The notes under the pieces: generated by a model
Told to the model about the DNA's origin: nothing
Database searches by the model: none
Seen by the model: the letters and a program-made list of their open reading frames with translations, nothing else
From: Hymenobacter sp.
GTDB taxonomy: Bacteria > Bacteroidota > Bacteroidia > Cytophagales > Hymenobacteraceae
Direction of reading: 5' to 3'
Assembly: GCA_025353745.1 (NCBI GenBank)
Contig: JANXOE010000019.1
Span: forward strand, 1 to 36,032
Length of the DNA: 36,032 bases
Translations under genes and position numbers: made by a program
Shown: positions 15,335 to 25,148 of the stretch, in pieces
How positions within the stretch are numbered: the first letter of the stretch is position 1
How the letters are laid out: every line of letters starts with the position of its first letter

Positions 15335-18300
15335 ATGACCCAGCGCTTACGCTTCGCTGCGACGGCGGGCTTGCTGCTGGCCGCGCCGGGAGGGTTTGCT
15401 CAGGCAATGCTGGGCACGAGCCCCTACACCGAGCATTTCAACGGCCTGGCGACGGGCCTGCCGGCCGGCTTCACCGTGTACACGGCGGCGTCGGGCACTT
15501 TGGGCACGGTGGCCCCGTTTGCGCCGGCCAGGGCTTCGTGGAACGAGGCGGGGGCGGGCTTTAAAAATTTCGCTTCGGCCACGGGCCAGCCCGCCACCGC
15601 GGCCGGCCCCGACCAAGACACCACCGCCAACCGGGCCCTGGGCGTGCGCCAGGCCGACGCGGGCGGCTACGACCCGGGCGCGGCCTTCGTTTTCGAAGCC
15701 GCCAACACCGCCGGCAAAACCGATTTTGTGCTGAGCTTCCGGCTCCAATCGCTCGACGTGTCGGCGCTGCGCACCACGAGTTGGCAGGTTGACTACGCCC
15801 TGGGGCCCTCCCCCACCGCTTTCATTCCCGTGGGCACGGGCCACACCACCGGCGGCGGCGCGTTCACCAGCGAGGCCGTGACGGTGAGCTTCGGCCGGGC
15901 CCTCGACAACGCGGCGGGCCCGGTGTGGATTCGGATCATCGCCCTGACGGCCAGCAACCGCTCCGGCTTCCGCCCCGCCACGGCCGTCGACGACTTTTCG
16001 CTGGGCTGGAGCACGCCCCCCGTTTCCCCGGTCCTGACGGCCGCGCCGGCCGTGCTCACCTTCGGCAAACAAAAGGTGGGCACGCCTTCGCCGGCGCAGA
16101 ACTACTCGCTGGCGGCCGCCAACCTGAGCGCCGACGTGGCCGTGACGACGGCCCCGCCGTTCAGCGTATCAAAAGACGGCACCGCGTTCGGCCCCGCCCT
16201 CGCCTACACGGCGGCCGAGCTGGCCAGCGCCGCCCGCACAGTGTACGTCCGGTTTACGCCCACCGCCACCGGCCCGGCCAACGGCACCGTGGCCAACGCC
16301 AGCGCCGGGGCCGCCACCGTCACGGTGGACCTGACCGGCCTCGGCACCGACCCGACCCAAACGGTGTTCGACTTCAACGCCTGCACCGGCAACGCCACGG
16401 CGGTGGACCAGTTTACGCAGTACAGCGTGCTGGGGCCCCAAACGTGGGCCTGCACGGCCTTCGGCCGCGACCCTTCGGCCCCCACCGGCACGACGGCTTA
16501 CCCCAGCGCGGTGCAGATCAACGGCTACGCCAACGGCGGCAACGCGACCAACGAGGACTGGCTGATTTCGCCGGCGCTTGGCCTCGCCGGCTTGGCTTCG
16601 CCGCTGCTTTCCTACTGGACCCGCACGGCTTTCAACGGCCCCCCGCTGCGGCTGCTGGTTTCGACCAACTACCCGGGCACGGGCAGCCCCGCCGCCGCCG
16701 GGGTGAGCTGGACCGACCTGAACGCGGCCTTTCCCGCCCCGGGCACCAACCGCTGGACCCAAACCCAGGACGTGGACCTGAGCGCTTACAAAACCGCCAA
16801 CGCGCACGTGGCCTTCGTGTACACCTCGACCGCCGAGGAGGGCGCCCGCTGGTTCGTGGACGATGTGGCGCTGACCAACTCGGCCACGGCCCCGCCGCCC
16901 GCCGTGCGCGCCGGGGCCCCGGACCTGGCGTTCGGCTACCAAGCCGTGAACACCGCCGCCCAGCAAACCTTGCGCATCGCGCCCGCCAACCTGACCGGCG
17001 ACCTGACCATTGCCTCGTCGGACCCGGCTTTTCAGCTCTCAAAGGACGGCACTGCATTCAGCAGCTCATTGACTTACGCCCCGGCCGAAGCGTCGGGCCA
17101 GCCGCTGGCCGTGCGGGTGCGCTTCCGGCCCACGGCCCCGGCCACGACTTACGCCGCCACGGCCACCGTGGCGACGGCCGGCGCGCCCGGCCTCGCGGTG
17201 GCCCTCACCGGCAACACCTACGACGTGGCCACCACCCTGGACCTGGTGACCTGGAACATGGCCTGGTTCGGCGCGGCGCCGGCCGGCCTGGGGCCGAAGG
17301 ACAAAAACCTGCAATACACCAACGCCGGCACCGTGCTCCGGGCCCTCAACGCCGACGTGTACGCCCTGCAGGAAGTGGTGGACACCCTGCGCCTGCGCCG
17401 CCTGGTGGCCGCCATGCCTGGCTACGCCTACCGCGTGGCGTACTTCGCCAGCCTGGCCGACGACAGCCTGGACGCCGACTACGCCGGGGCCCAAAAGCTG
17501 GCCTTCGTCTACCGCACCGCCGTGGTCAGCAACGCCCGGTTCTCGTCGTTTTTCCGCTCGAAGCAGGCCCGCGGGGCCCCCGACTACGACTACTGGGCGG
17601 CGGGCCGCTTCCCCTTCGTGATGCAAGCCACCGTCACGCTGAGCGGCGAGGCCAAGCCGGTCACGTTCGTGGCCGTCCACGCCAAGGCCAACACCAGCCC
17701 CGCGGCCGCCTCCTACGCCCGCCGCAAAAGCGCCGCCGACGAGCTAAAAGCCAAGCTGGACGCCGACTACGCGGGCCAGGATTTTGTGGTGCTGGGCGAT
17801 TTCAACGACGACCTCGACCAGACCGTCGCTGCCGGCATTGCGCCGCCCACCACTTCGTACCGCGCCTTCACCGCCGATGCCGCCAACTACCCCTCGCCCA
17901 CCCTGCGGGAGCTGAGCCTGACGGGCAAGCAATCGACGGTGGCGTACAGCGATGTGATTGACCACGTGCTGGTTTCGAAGTCGTTCTACCGCTACTTCCT
18001 GCGGGGCACGGCCGCCGTGGCCACCGGCATTGCCGGCACCATCGCCGGCTACGGCACCACCACTTCCGACCATTACCCCGTGCTGACGCGCTACGCGTTC
18101 GGCACCGTGACGGGCACCCGGGCCGGCAGCAGCGCCCCGCTGGCCCTCTACCCCAACCCGGCCGGCCAGGCCGTGCGCCTGGAAGTGCCCGAAGCCGGGC
18201 CGGGCCTGCGCCTGCTGGTGCACGCCGCCACCGGCGGCCTCGTGCTCGACGGCCACGGCTCGGCCGAACAGCTCAACCAGCAGCTCAACCAGCGGCTGGG

Positions 18301-18379
18301 GGCCCTGCCGGCCGGCGTGTACCTGCTGCAAGTGGTGGGGGCCCGGCAAACCTACGTCAACCGCTTGCTGAAGCAGTAG
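15335..18379 (+). CDS. secreted endonuclease/exonuclease/phosphatase-family protein with T9SS tail
   Basis: A 1014-aa exported multidomain protein. ATG 15335 gives a signal peptide (about 1-23). Residues about 25-230 are beta-rich and unnamed. Two related Ig-like/ASPM-type repeats (about 231-340 and 523-630) share the motif SKDGTAF. Between them (about 341-520) is a choice-of-anchor J-like jelly roll (DWLISPALGLAGL ... WFVDDVALTN). Residues about 634-930 form an EEP catalytic domain: TWNMAWFG, ALQEVVD, VAVHAKA, VLGDFNDDLD and SDHYPV supply the metal and catalytic residues. The last 78 residues are a T9SS type A tail (LYPNPAGQ to YVNRLLKQ). A surface or secreted nuclease or phosphatase is expected; substrate unknown. 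Confidence 0.9.
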   Translation: MTQRLRFAATAGLLLAAPGGFAQAMLGTSPYTEHFNGLATGLPAGFTVYTAASGTLGTVAPFAPARASWNEAGAGFKNFASATGQPATAAGPDQDTTANRALGVRQADAGGYDPGAAFVFEAANTAGKTDFVLSFRLQSLDVSALRTTSWQVDYALGPSPTAFIPVGTGHTTGGGAFTSEAVTVSFGRALDNAAGPVWIRIIALTASNRSGFRPATAVDDFSLGWSTPPVSPVLTAAPAVLTFGKQKVGTPSPAQNYSLAAANLSADVAVTTAPPFSVSKDGTAFGPALAYTAAELASAARTVYVRFTPTATGPANGTVANASAGAATVTVDLTGLGTDPTQTVFDFNACTGNATAVDQFTQYSVLGPQTWACTAFGRDPSAPTGTTAYPSAVQINGYANGGNATNEDWLISPALGLAGLASPLLSYWTRTAFNGPPLRLLVSTNYPGTGSPAAAGVSWTDLNAAFPAPGTNRWTQTQDVDLSAYKTANAHVAFVYTSTAEEGARWFVDDVALTNSATAPPPAVRAGAPDLAFGYQAVNTAAQQTLRIAPANLTGDLTIASSDPAFQLSKDGTAFSSSLTYAPAEASGQPLAVRVRFRPTAPATTYAATATVATAGAPGLAVALTGNTYDVATTLDLVTWNMAWFGAAPAGLGPKDKNLQYTNAGTVLRALNADVYALQEVVDTLRLRRLVAAMPGYAYRVAYFASLADDSLDADYAGAQKLAFVYRTAVVSNARFSSFFRSKQARGAPDYDYWAAGRFPFVMQATVTLSGEAKPVTFVAVHAKANTSPAAASYARRKSAADELKAKLDADYAGQDFVVLGDFNDDLDQTVAAGIAPPTTSYRAFTADAANYPSPTLRELSLTGKQSTVAYSDVIDHVLVSKSFYRYFLRGTAAVATGIAGTIAGYGTTTSDHYPVLTRYAFGTVTGTRAGSSAPLALYPNPAGQAVRLEVPEAGPGLRLLVHAATGGLVLDGHGSAEQLNQQLNQRLGALPAGVYLLQVVGARQTYVNRLLKQ

Positions 18380-18405
18380 GTTTCGGGCCCGCCCGGCTTT
18401 TGTTG

Positions 18406-18438
18406 AAAGCCCCGCCCCGCCCCGGCCGGGGCTTTTTT
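18406..18438 (+). terminator. intrinsic terminator after the secreted nuclease gene
   Basis: AAAGCCCCG and CGGGGCTTT can pair (or the inner palindrome GCCCCGGCCGGGGC), followed directly by a T-run (TTTTTT). It lies 27 bases after the stop at 18379, in the right orientation. Confidence 0.75.
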
Positions 18439-18481
18439 GGGGCCCCGGCGCGGCGGCGGTGCAACCCCGCGCCGGGGCCCC
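18439..18481. repeat. second tandem hairpin
   Basis: GGGGCCCCGGCGCGG (18439-18453) pairs perfectly with 18467-18481 (15 bp) around a 13-nt loop, immediately after the terminator. It may reinforce termination ahead of the TldD gene, since no T-run follows. Confidence 0.65.
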
Positions 18482-18567
18482 ACACCTTTTGAAGCCGCCC
18501 CGCCAAGACAAACGCGCCTTTTCGTTCTACTTTGCGGCGGCAGACTTTTCACTCCTGCTTCCTTCCG

Positions 18568-20223
18568 ATGAAACGACGTGACTTTGTGGGACTCACCGGC
18601 TTGGCGGCCGGGGCCCTGTTTTTGCCCAGCGTGCCCGGCTTTGGCCTCGGGCTGCCCGTCGACCCCACCCAGCTGCTCGACCCGGGCCTGGACGCGGCCC
18701 AGAAAAAACGCCTGGCCGACGCCGGCCTGAACGCGGCCAAAAGCGCCGGCGCCACCTACGCCGACGTGCGCATCGGCCGCTACCTCAACCAGGGCATCTT
18801 CACCCGCGAAAAGCAGGTGCAGAACATTGCCAGCAGCGAAAGCTTCGGGGCCGGCGTGCGCGTGATTGCCGACGGCACCTGGGGCTTTGCCGCCACCAAC
18901 GACGTGAGCGACGCCGGCCTGGCCCGGGCCGCCCAGCTGGCCGTGTCCATCGCCAAGGCCAACGGCAAGGTGCAGAAAAACCCGGTGCAGCTCGCCCCCC
19001 AAAAAGGCTTCGGCGAGGTGAGCTGGAAGGCCCCCATCCAACAAAATGCCTTTGAAGTGCCCGTGGCCCAGAAAGTTGCGCTGCTGCTGGCCGCCAACGC
19101 CGCCGCCACCGACAACGGCGCGGCGTTCGTGAATTCGGCCCTGTTTCAGGTGAACGAGCAGAAGTATTTTGCCAGCACCGACGGCTCGTACATCGACCAG
19201 GACGTGCACCGCATCTGGCCCACGTTCAGCGTCACGGCCATCGACAAAGCCTCGGGCAAGTTCCGCAGCCGGCAGGCCCTGAGCGTGCCCATGGGCCTGG
19301 GCTACGAGTACCTCACGCCCAAGGCCGCCGACAAGGTGGCCGGCCCGGCGGGCTCCGACGTGGTGGGCTACAAAAACAGCTACGACATCGTCGAAGACGC
19401 CACCCGCGCCGCCCGGCAGGTGAAGGAAAAGCTGACGGCCAAGAGCGTGACGCCGGGCAAGTACGACCTCGTGCTCGACCCGCACCACCTGGGCCTGACC
19501 ATCCACGAGAGCGTGGGCCACCCGCTCGAACTGGACCGCGTGCTGGGCTACGAGGCCAACTTCGCGGGCACCAGCTTCGCCACGTTGGAGTGGAAGGCCA
19601 AGGGCCTGCCCTACGGCTCGAAGCAGGTCAACATCGTGGCCGACAAGCTCCAGCCCGGCTCGCTGGGGGCCGTCGGCTGGGACGACGAAGGCGTGAAAAC
19701 CAAGGAGTGGAACCTGATCGAGCAGGGCAAGCTGGTGAACTACGAGAAGATCCGCGACCAGGCCCACATCGTCGGCCAAACCGAATCCGACGGCTGCTGC
19801 TACTCGCAGTCGTGGCAGGACGTGCAGTTCCAGCGCATGCCCAACGTGAGCCTGCGCCCCGGCGCGGCCAAGCTCAGCGTGGACGAGATGGTGAGCCGGG
19901 TAGACAAGGGCATCTACATTGCCGGCAACGGCTCGTTTTCGATTGACCAGCAGCGGTTTAACTTTCAGTTCGGCGGGCAGGTGTTCTACGCCATCGAGAA
20001 GGGCAAAATCACGGGCATGCTCGAAGACGTGGCCTACCAGGCCAACACCCAGGAGTTCTGGAACTCGTGCGCGGCCGTGTGCGACGCCTCGGACTACCGG
20101 TTCGCGGGCTTTTTCAACGACGGCAAGGGCCAGCCCGCGCAAAGCTCGGCCGTGAGCCACGGCTCGGCCACGTCGCGCTTCAACGGCGTGAACGTGATAA
20201 ACACGGCCCGCAAGCTGGGCTAA
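18568..20223 (+). CDS. tldD: TldD-family metalloprotease subunit with twin-arginine leader
   Basis: A 551-aa TldD homologue. TldD with TldE/PmbA forms a zinc protease that trims unfolded peptides (e.g. microcin precursors, CcdA antitoxin in E. coli). The active-site HExxxH signature is intact (IHESVGHPLELDRVLGYE, about residue 312), and GAVGWDDEG and GGQVFYAIEKGKI are conserved TldD blocks. I start at ATG 18568; the track start adds 12 residues. Unusually, it begins MKRRDFVGLTGLAAGALFLP, an RR motif plus hydrophobic stretch that looks like a Tat signal. Canonical E. coli TldD is cytosolic. PmbA follows after 35 bases. Confidence 0.9.
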   Translation: MKRRDFVGLTGLAAGALFLPSVPGFGLGLPVDPTQLLDPGLDAAQKKRLADAGLNAAKSAGATYADVRIGRYLNQGIFTREKQVQNIASSESFGAGVRVIADGTWGFAATNDVSDAGLARAAQLAVSIAKANGKVQKNPVQLAPQKGFGEVSWKAPIQQNAFEVPVAQKVALLLAANAAATDNGAAFVNSALFQVNEQKYFASTDGSYIDQDVHRIWPTFSVTAIDKASGKFRSRQALSVPMGLGYEYLTPKAADKVAGPAGSDVVGYKNSYDIVEDATRAARQVKEKLTAKSVTPGKYDLVLDPHHLGLTIHESVGHPLELDRVLGYEANFAGTSFATLEWKAKGLPYGSKQVNIVADKLQPGSLGAVGWDDEGVKTKEWNLIEQGKLVNYEKIRDQAHIVGQTESDGCCYSQSWQDVQFQRMPNVSLRPGAAKLSVDEMVSRVDKGIYIAGNGSFSIDQQRFNFQFGGQVFYAIEKGKITGMLEDVAYQANTQEFWNSCAAVCDASDYRFAGFFNDGKGQPAQSSAVSHGSATSRFNGVNVINTARKLG

Positions 20224-20258
20224 GCGCCCCTTCAAATCCAACCCATTCCCGACATCAA

Positions 20259-21593
20259 ATGGCCATTCTTTCCAAAGACGACGCCCAAACCATTCTGAAA
20301 AAAGTGCTGGCCTTCAGCACCGCCGACGAGTGCGAGGCCACGCTCACGGGCTCGCTGGCGGGCAACGTGCGCTCGGCGCGCAACGCCATCAGCACGTCCG
20401 GCATCACCGACAACGTGTCGCTGGCCGTGCAGGCGCGCTTCGGCAAGCGCAGCGGCGTGGCCACCTGCAACCAGTTCGACGAGGCCACCCTGCGCCGCTG
20501 CGTGCAGCGGGCCGAAGAAATCGCGCGCCTGGCCCCCGAAAGCCCCGAGTACGTGCCCCTGCTGGGGCCCCAGACGTACCTGGCGGCGCCGCAGTCGTTT
20601 GCGCCCGCCACGGCGGCCATCGACCCCGACTACCGGGCCCGGCAGATGGCCACCAGCACGCAGTACTGCGAGGCGAGAAAGCTCAGCTCGGCGGGCTTCC
20701 TCAACGACTCGGCGGGCTTCGTGGCCAAGCGCAACAGCAAGGGCCTGGAGGCGTACCAGCAGGTGGCCAACGTGGCTTTTTCCATCACCGTGCGCACGCC
20801 CGACGGCACGGGCTCGGGCTACGCGGCGGCCGACTACGTCGACGCGGCCCGCCTCGACGCAGCCCGCCTCACGAAGGTGGCCGCCGACAAGGCCGCCGCC
20901 TCGGTGGGGGCCCGGGCCATCGAGCCGGGCAAATACACCGTCATTCTGGAGCCCAACGCCCTGCTCTCGGGCGTCGATACTTCGCTGCTGGGGGCCCTCA
21001 TGCAGTCGTTCGACGCGCGCGCGGCCGACGAGGGGCGCAGCTTTCTCAGCAAGAAGGGCGGCGGCAACCGCAAGGGCGAGAAGCTGTTCGACGAGCGGGT
21101 GACCATCTACTCCGACCCGCTCAACGCCGACATTGCCGACCTCACCTTTGCCGCCGACGGCCGCCCATTGCAGCGCACCGCCTGGATCGAGAAAGGCGTG
21201 GTGAAAAACCTCTATACTTCGCGCTTCTGGGCCCAAAAAACCGGCATTCCCAACCTGCCGGCCCCCAACGGCTTCGTCATGGAAGGCGGCACCCAAAGCA
21301 CCGCCGACCTCATCAAGGGCACGGCCAAGGGCATTCTGGTCACGCGCCTGTGGTACATCCGCGAGGTGGACCCGCAAACGCTGCTCTACACCGGGCTGAC
21401 GCGCGACGGCACGTTCTACATCGAAAACGGCAAAATCAAGTTCCCGGTGAAGAATTTTCGCTTCAACGAAAGCCCCATCATCATGCTCAACAACCTGGAG
21501 GCCATTGGCAAGCCCGTGCGCCTGGCCGGCAACCTCGTGCCGCCGCTCAAAATCCGCGACTTCACGTTTACGAGCTTGTCCGACGCCATTTAA
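20259..21593 (+). CDS. pmbA: TldE/PmbA-family subunit
   Basis: A 444-aa PmbA/TldE homologue, partner of TldD in the heteromeric protease. The typical pattern is seen: an N-terminal swiveling domain (ILKKVLAFSTADECEATLTG), NSKGLEAYQQVANVAFS in the middle, then VTIYSDPLNADIADLTF and PNGFVMEGGTQS towards the C-terminus. It lacks the HExxxH motif, as TldE does. The true start is ATG 20259; the longer track ORF only extends into the end of tldD in another frame. No signal peptide or Tat motif is visible. Spacing of 35 bases and the known complex imply co-expression. Confidence 0.9.
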   Translation: MAILSKDDAQTILKKVLAFSTADECEATLTGSLAGNVRSARNAISTSGITDNVSLAVQARFGKRSGVATCNQFDEATLRRCVQRAEEIARLAPESPEYVPLLGPQTYLAAPQSFAPATAAIDPDYRARQMATSTQYCEARKLSSAGFLNDSAGFVAKRNSKGLEAYQQVANVAFSITVRTPDGTGSGYAAADYVDAARLDAARLTKVAADKAAASVGARAIEPGKYTVILEPNALLSGVDTSLLGALMQSFDARAADEGRSFLSKKGGGNRKGEKLFDERVTIYSDPLNADIADLTFAADGRPLQRTAWIEKGVVKNLYTSRFWAQKTGIPNLPAPNGFVMEGGTQSTADLIKGTAKGILVTRLWYIREVDPQTLLYTGLTRDGTFYIENGKIKFPVKNFRFNESPIIMLNNLEAIGKPVRLAGNLVPPLKIRDFTFTSLSDAI

Positions 21594-21629
21594 AGGCTGT
21601 TTGAGTTAGCCGAAACTCATTCTATAACG

Positions 21630-21727
21630 GTCATGCTCATCTGGCGTCCACGCAGTGAAGCATCTCTACCGCGTCGTCAGGGCCGTTCAACGAAGCGGCA
21701 GAGATGCTTCGACAAGCTCAGCATGAC
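21630..21727. repeat. dispersed palindromic element, copy B
   Basis: A 98-bp relative of 8382-8482, here with near-complementary ends (GTCATGCTCA ... TCAGCATGAC) and inner arms GAAGCATCTCT / AGAGATGCTTC. It lies in the convergent gap between pmbA and the porin gene. Short inverted CTGTTTGA / TCAAACAG flanks (near 21598 and 21740) frame it. It belongs to an interspersed palindromic family. Confidence 0.85.
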
Positions 21728-21756
21728 CGCTTTACTGAATCAAACAGTTTCTTAAG

Positions 21757-21804
21757 AAGTAAGCGGGTTAAGGGTTGAAACCGGCCTTTTTAACCCGCTT
21801 ACTT
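21757..21804 (-). terminator. hairpin at the end of the porin gene
   Basis: A perfect 15-bp inverted repeat (AAGTAAGCGGGTTAA, 21757-21771 with 21790-21804) with an 18-nt loop. On the minus strand its first arm overlaps the last codon and stop of the porin gene. It is followed by a short CTTAAGAAA tract, so termination is probably weak or bidirectional. Confidence 0.55.
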
Positions 21805-22425
21805 CCCGAATTGCAGGCCCACGTAGCCTTGAAACACCCGGTTGTGCAGCTTGGGATCGTTGATGCCGCGCAGGGTTTTGACGTCGTTGATGTCGTTGAG
21901 GCCGGCCACGAAGCGGCCCCCGAGCGTGAGGTTGCCGAGCTTGAGGCCGGCCCCGGCGGCGGCGCTGAAATCGGTGCGCTTGTACTGGTCGGTCACGGTT
22001 TGGTTCTCGGCCTGGCCGTAGGCAGCCGAGCCGCTGGCGCTGCTGAACTGCACCTCGCCGTTCTGGGTGGCGTTGACGAGCACCCCGAACTGGGGGCCCG
22101 CCTCGACGAACACCGGCCCCAGGGTGAGCTTGAGCAGCACCGGCAGCGTGAAGTAGTGCAGCTTGGTGTCGTAGTCGGTGAGGGCCCCTTTCAGGCTGCC
22201 GCCCTGCTGCGAATACTGGATTTCGGGCTGGATGGACAAGGGCCCCGCGATGGTGCCCTGGAAGATGAGGCCGGCGTGGTAAAACGTTTTGTAGGACGCC
22301 GCCTCGCCGTCGCGGCCGGTCATCTCGGCCACGTTCACGCCGGCTTTGACGCCGAACTGGGCCTGGGCTTTGGGGGCAAACGCTACCGCCAGCGCGGCGG
22401 CGAGGGGAACGGCTAGGAGCTTCAT
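21799..22425 (-). CDS. outer-membrane beta-barrel (PorT-like porin) protein
   Basis: A 208-aa protein with a signal peptide (about 1-22, ending AQA) and a run of amphipathic beta-strands: FGVKAGVNVAEMTG, FYHAGLIFQGTI, LSIQPEIQYSQQG, HYFTLPVLLKLTLG, VFVEAGPQFGVLV, LGGRFVAGLNDI and VFQGYVGLQFGK. This is the usual 8-strand porin-family (outer membrane beta-barrel) pattern in Bacteroidota, and the typical 'P(E)IxYSQQG...LPVLLK' progression is present. It sits in the outer membrane; pore or anchoring function is unknown. It is divergent from the DUF4159 gene, with a possible promoter in the shared gap. Confidence 0.88.
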   Translation of the reverse strand: MKLLAVPLAAALAVAFAPKAQAQFGVKAGVNVAEMTGRDGEAASYKTFYHAGLIFQGTIAGPLSIQPEIQYSQQGGSLKGALTDYDTKLHYFTLPVLLKLTLGPVFVEAGPQFGVLVNATQNGEVQFSSASGSAAYGQAENQTVTDQYKRTDFSAAAGAGLKLGNLTLGGRFVAGLNDINDVKTLRGINDPKLHNRVFQGYVGLQFGK

Positions 22426-22454
22426 GGCGCGGAGCAGAAAAAAGTTTGCGGTGA

Positions 22455-22464
22455 TTTACGTAAA
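22455..22464. promoter_or_regulatory. short palindrome in the porin upstream region
   Basis: TTTACGTAAA is a perfect 10-bp palindrome 30 bases upstream of the porin start, inside its probable leader. It could be a regulator site, but a 10-bp palindrome may occur by chance. Confidence 0.25.
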
Positions 22465-22516
22465 GCGAAGCGTCGCCGACGGCTTAAAATTGTCTTTTTA
22501 AGTCGCCGTTTTCCCA

Positions 22517-22524
22517 CAAATTTA
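22517..22524 (-). promoter_or_regulatory. candidate -7 box of the porin gene
   Basis: CAAATTTA reads TAAATTTG on the minus strand, an exact TAnnTTTG match about 92 bases before the porin start. No TTG is found at normal -33 spacing. On the other strand TATTTTG (22549-22555), directly before the DUF4159 start, is a weaker box. Confidence 0.35.
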
Positions 22525-22563
22525 GGCGGAGGGCCCCGGCCGCCTCGTTATTTTGCCGCGTCT

Positions 22564-23184
22564 ATGCCCACGCCCTTCACTTTTGTGCGCCTCAGCTACC
22601 ACTCCGGCGACTGGGACGCGGTGGACGAGCGCATGCCCGCCAACCTGCTGCACTCGCTGGTGCAGTACACCAAAGTGCCCGTCGCGCCCCGCGAAAAAGT
22701 GGTGGCCCTCGACAGCGCCGAGCTCTTCGGCTACCCGTTTTGCTACCTGAGCGGGCACCGGCTGGTGCAGTTTTCGGCGGCCGAGAAGAAGAACTTTACG
22801 CAGTACGTGCGCAACGGCGGCTTCGTGTTCGTCGACGACTGCAACCACGACATCGACGGCCTGTTTGCCCGCTCGTTTGAGGAGCAGATGCGCCGGTGCT
22901 TCGGGCCCGGGGCCCTCCGCAAAATCCCCAAATCGCACCCGCTGTACTCGCAGTTTTTCCAGTTCCGGGACGGCCCCCCGAACACCGGCTTCGAGCTCAA
23001 CGGCTGGGGCGACGACCTCGTGCACGACTACCTCAAGGGCATCGAAATAAAAGGCCGGCTGGGCGTGCTCTACTCCAACAAAGACTACGGCTGCGAGTGG
23101 GACTACGACTTCCGCAACAAGCGTTTTCTGGCGGAGGACAACACCAGGTTTGGAGTCAACATTTTGCTGTATGCACTGAGCTAA
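22564..23184 (+). CDS. DUF4159 domain protein
   Basis: A 206-aa DUF4159 protein, first gene of a six-gene run. The domain resembles a class I glutamine-amidotransferase-like fold without a catalytic Cys. Its recognisable blocks here are FPFCYLSGHRLVQFS-like (YPFCYLSGHRLVQFSAAEK), VRNGGFVFVDDCNHDIDG, and HPLYSQFFQF. There is no signal peptide or membrane segment, so it is cytosolic or attached to partners. It starts at ATG 22564 with a TATTTTG-like box only 9 bases upstream, so its leader may be very short. In other Bacteroidota, DUF4159 genes also accompany MoxR/DUF58/BatA genes. The role is unknown. Confidence 0.85.
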   Translation: MPTPFTFVRLSYHSGDWDAVDERMPANLLHSLVQYTKVPVAPREKVVALDSAELFGYPFCYLSGHRLVQFSAAEKKNFTQYVRNGGFVFVDDCNHDIDGLFARSFEEQMRRCFGPGALRKIPKSHPLYSQFFQFRDGPPNTGFELNGWGDDLVHDYLKGIEIKGRLGVLYSNKDYGCEWDYDFRNKRFLAEDNTRFGVNILLYALS

Positions 23185-23224
23185 TACATCAGGCCATCAG
23201 CTAATAGTCAAAAGCCAACAAGGA

Positions 23225-24202
<978 letters not shown>

Positions 24203-24267
24203 GCCGCCCAAGGCCGCCCGGCCATCCAAATCGCTCCCTGATCATTTTTTAGCTGGTTCCTGAAAAC

Positions 24268-25137
24268 ATGCTTTCGCCCGAGCTGCTGCACGCCCTGCGC
24301 AACCTGCCGCTGGCCGCCAAACAGGCGGCCGAGGGCTTCCTGGCGGGGGCCCACGCCAGCCGGCGGCACGGGGCGGGCCTGGAGTTCAGCCAGTACCGGC
24401 CCTACCAGCCGGGCGACGACCTGCGCCGCCTCGACTGGCGGCTGGCCGCCCGCTCCGACCGCTACTACCTGCGCGAGTCGGAGGTGGACACCAGCGTGAG
24501 CGTGCACCTGCTGCTCGACGCCAGCGCCAGCATGAACCACCGCGACGCCAACGGCCTCACCAAGCTCGACTACGGCCGGCTGCTGCTGGGGGCCCTCGCC
24601 TACCTGGCCCAGCACCAGGGCGACGCCGTCGGCCTGACCGTTCTGAGCCCCGCCGGCCTGCGCCACCTGCCGCCCCGGGCCGACGCCCGCCAGCTGCCGC
24701 GCCTCTACCACGCCCTCGAAACGGCCAAAGCCGCCGGCGCCTTCCCCGGCGCGGCCGCGCTGGCGCCCCTCACCGCCCGCCGCCAGCGCGCCCTGACGGT
24801 GTGCGTGAGCGACTTGTACGAAGCCGACGGCGAGATAAACCGCCTCCTGGCCCGCCTGCGCGCCGTGAGCGGCGAAGTGCTGCTGCTGCACCTGATGGCC
24901 GGCAACGAGCTGACGCTGAGCTACCACGGGGCTGTCACGCTGCGCGACCTTGAAACCGGCCAGACCCTGCAACTCGACGCCGACCAGCAGCGCCCCGCCT
25001 ACCAGCAGCTGCACGCCTGGCTGGCCGCCACCGCCCAAGCCGCCCGCCGCCGGGGCTTCGACTACCATTTACTGAACACCTCCGACCCGCTCGACGGGGC
25101 CCTGCGCGAATTTTTGCGCCGCAGGGCAGGCTTTTGA
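24268..25137 (+). CDS. DUF58 / vWA-like domain protein
   Basis: A 289-aa DUF58 protein, normal for this family when genes are encoded beside MoxR. The family signature YQPGDDLRRLDWRLAARSD lies near residues 49-67, and the vWA metal-binding motif VHLLLDASASMNH (DxSxS) follows. The rest (about 90-289) is a von Willebrand A-like fold. No transmembrane segment is apparent. It starts at ATG 24268, 65 bases behind the MoxR gene. Proteins of this kind are thought to bind metal-dependent ligands and be acted on by MoxR. It ends before a repeat-bearing 206-bp gap. Confidence 0.93.
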   Translation: MLSPELLHALRNLPLAAKQAAEGFLAGAHASRRHGAGLEFSQYRPYQPGDDLRRLDWRLAARSDRYYLRESEVDTSVSVHLLLDASASMNHRDANGLTKLDYGRLLLGALAYLAQHQGDAVGLTVLSPAGLRHLPPRADARQLPRLYHALETAKAAGAFPGAAALAPLTARRQRALTVCVSDLYEADGEINRLLARLRAVSGEVLLLHLMAGNELTLSYHGAVTLRDLETGQTLQLDADQQRPAYQQLHAWLAATAQAARRRGFDYHLLNTSDPLDGALREFLRRRAGF

Positions 25138-25148
25138 AAGAATGGTCT

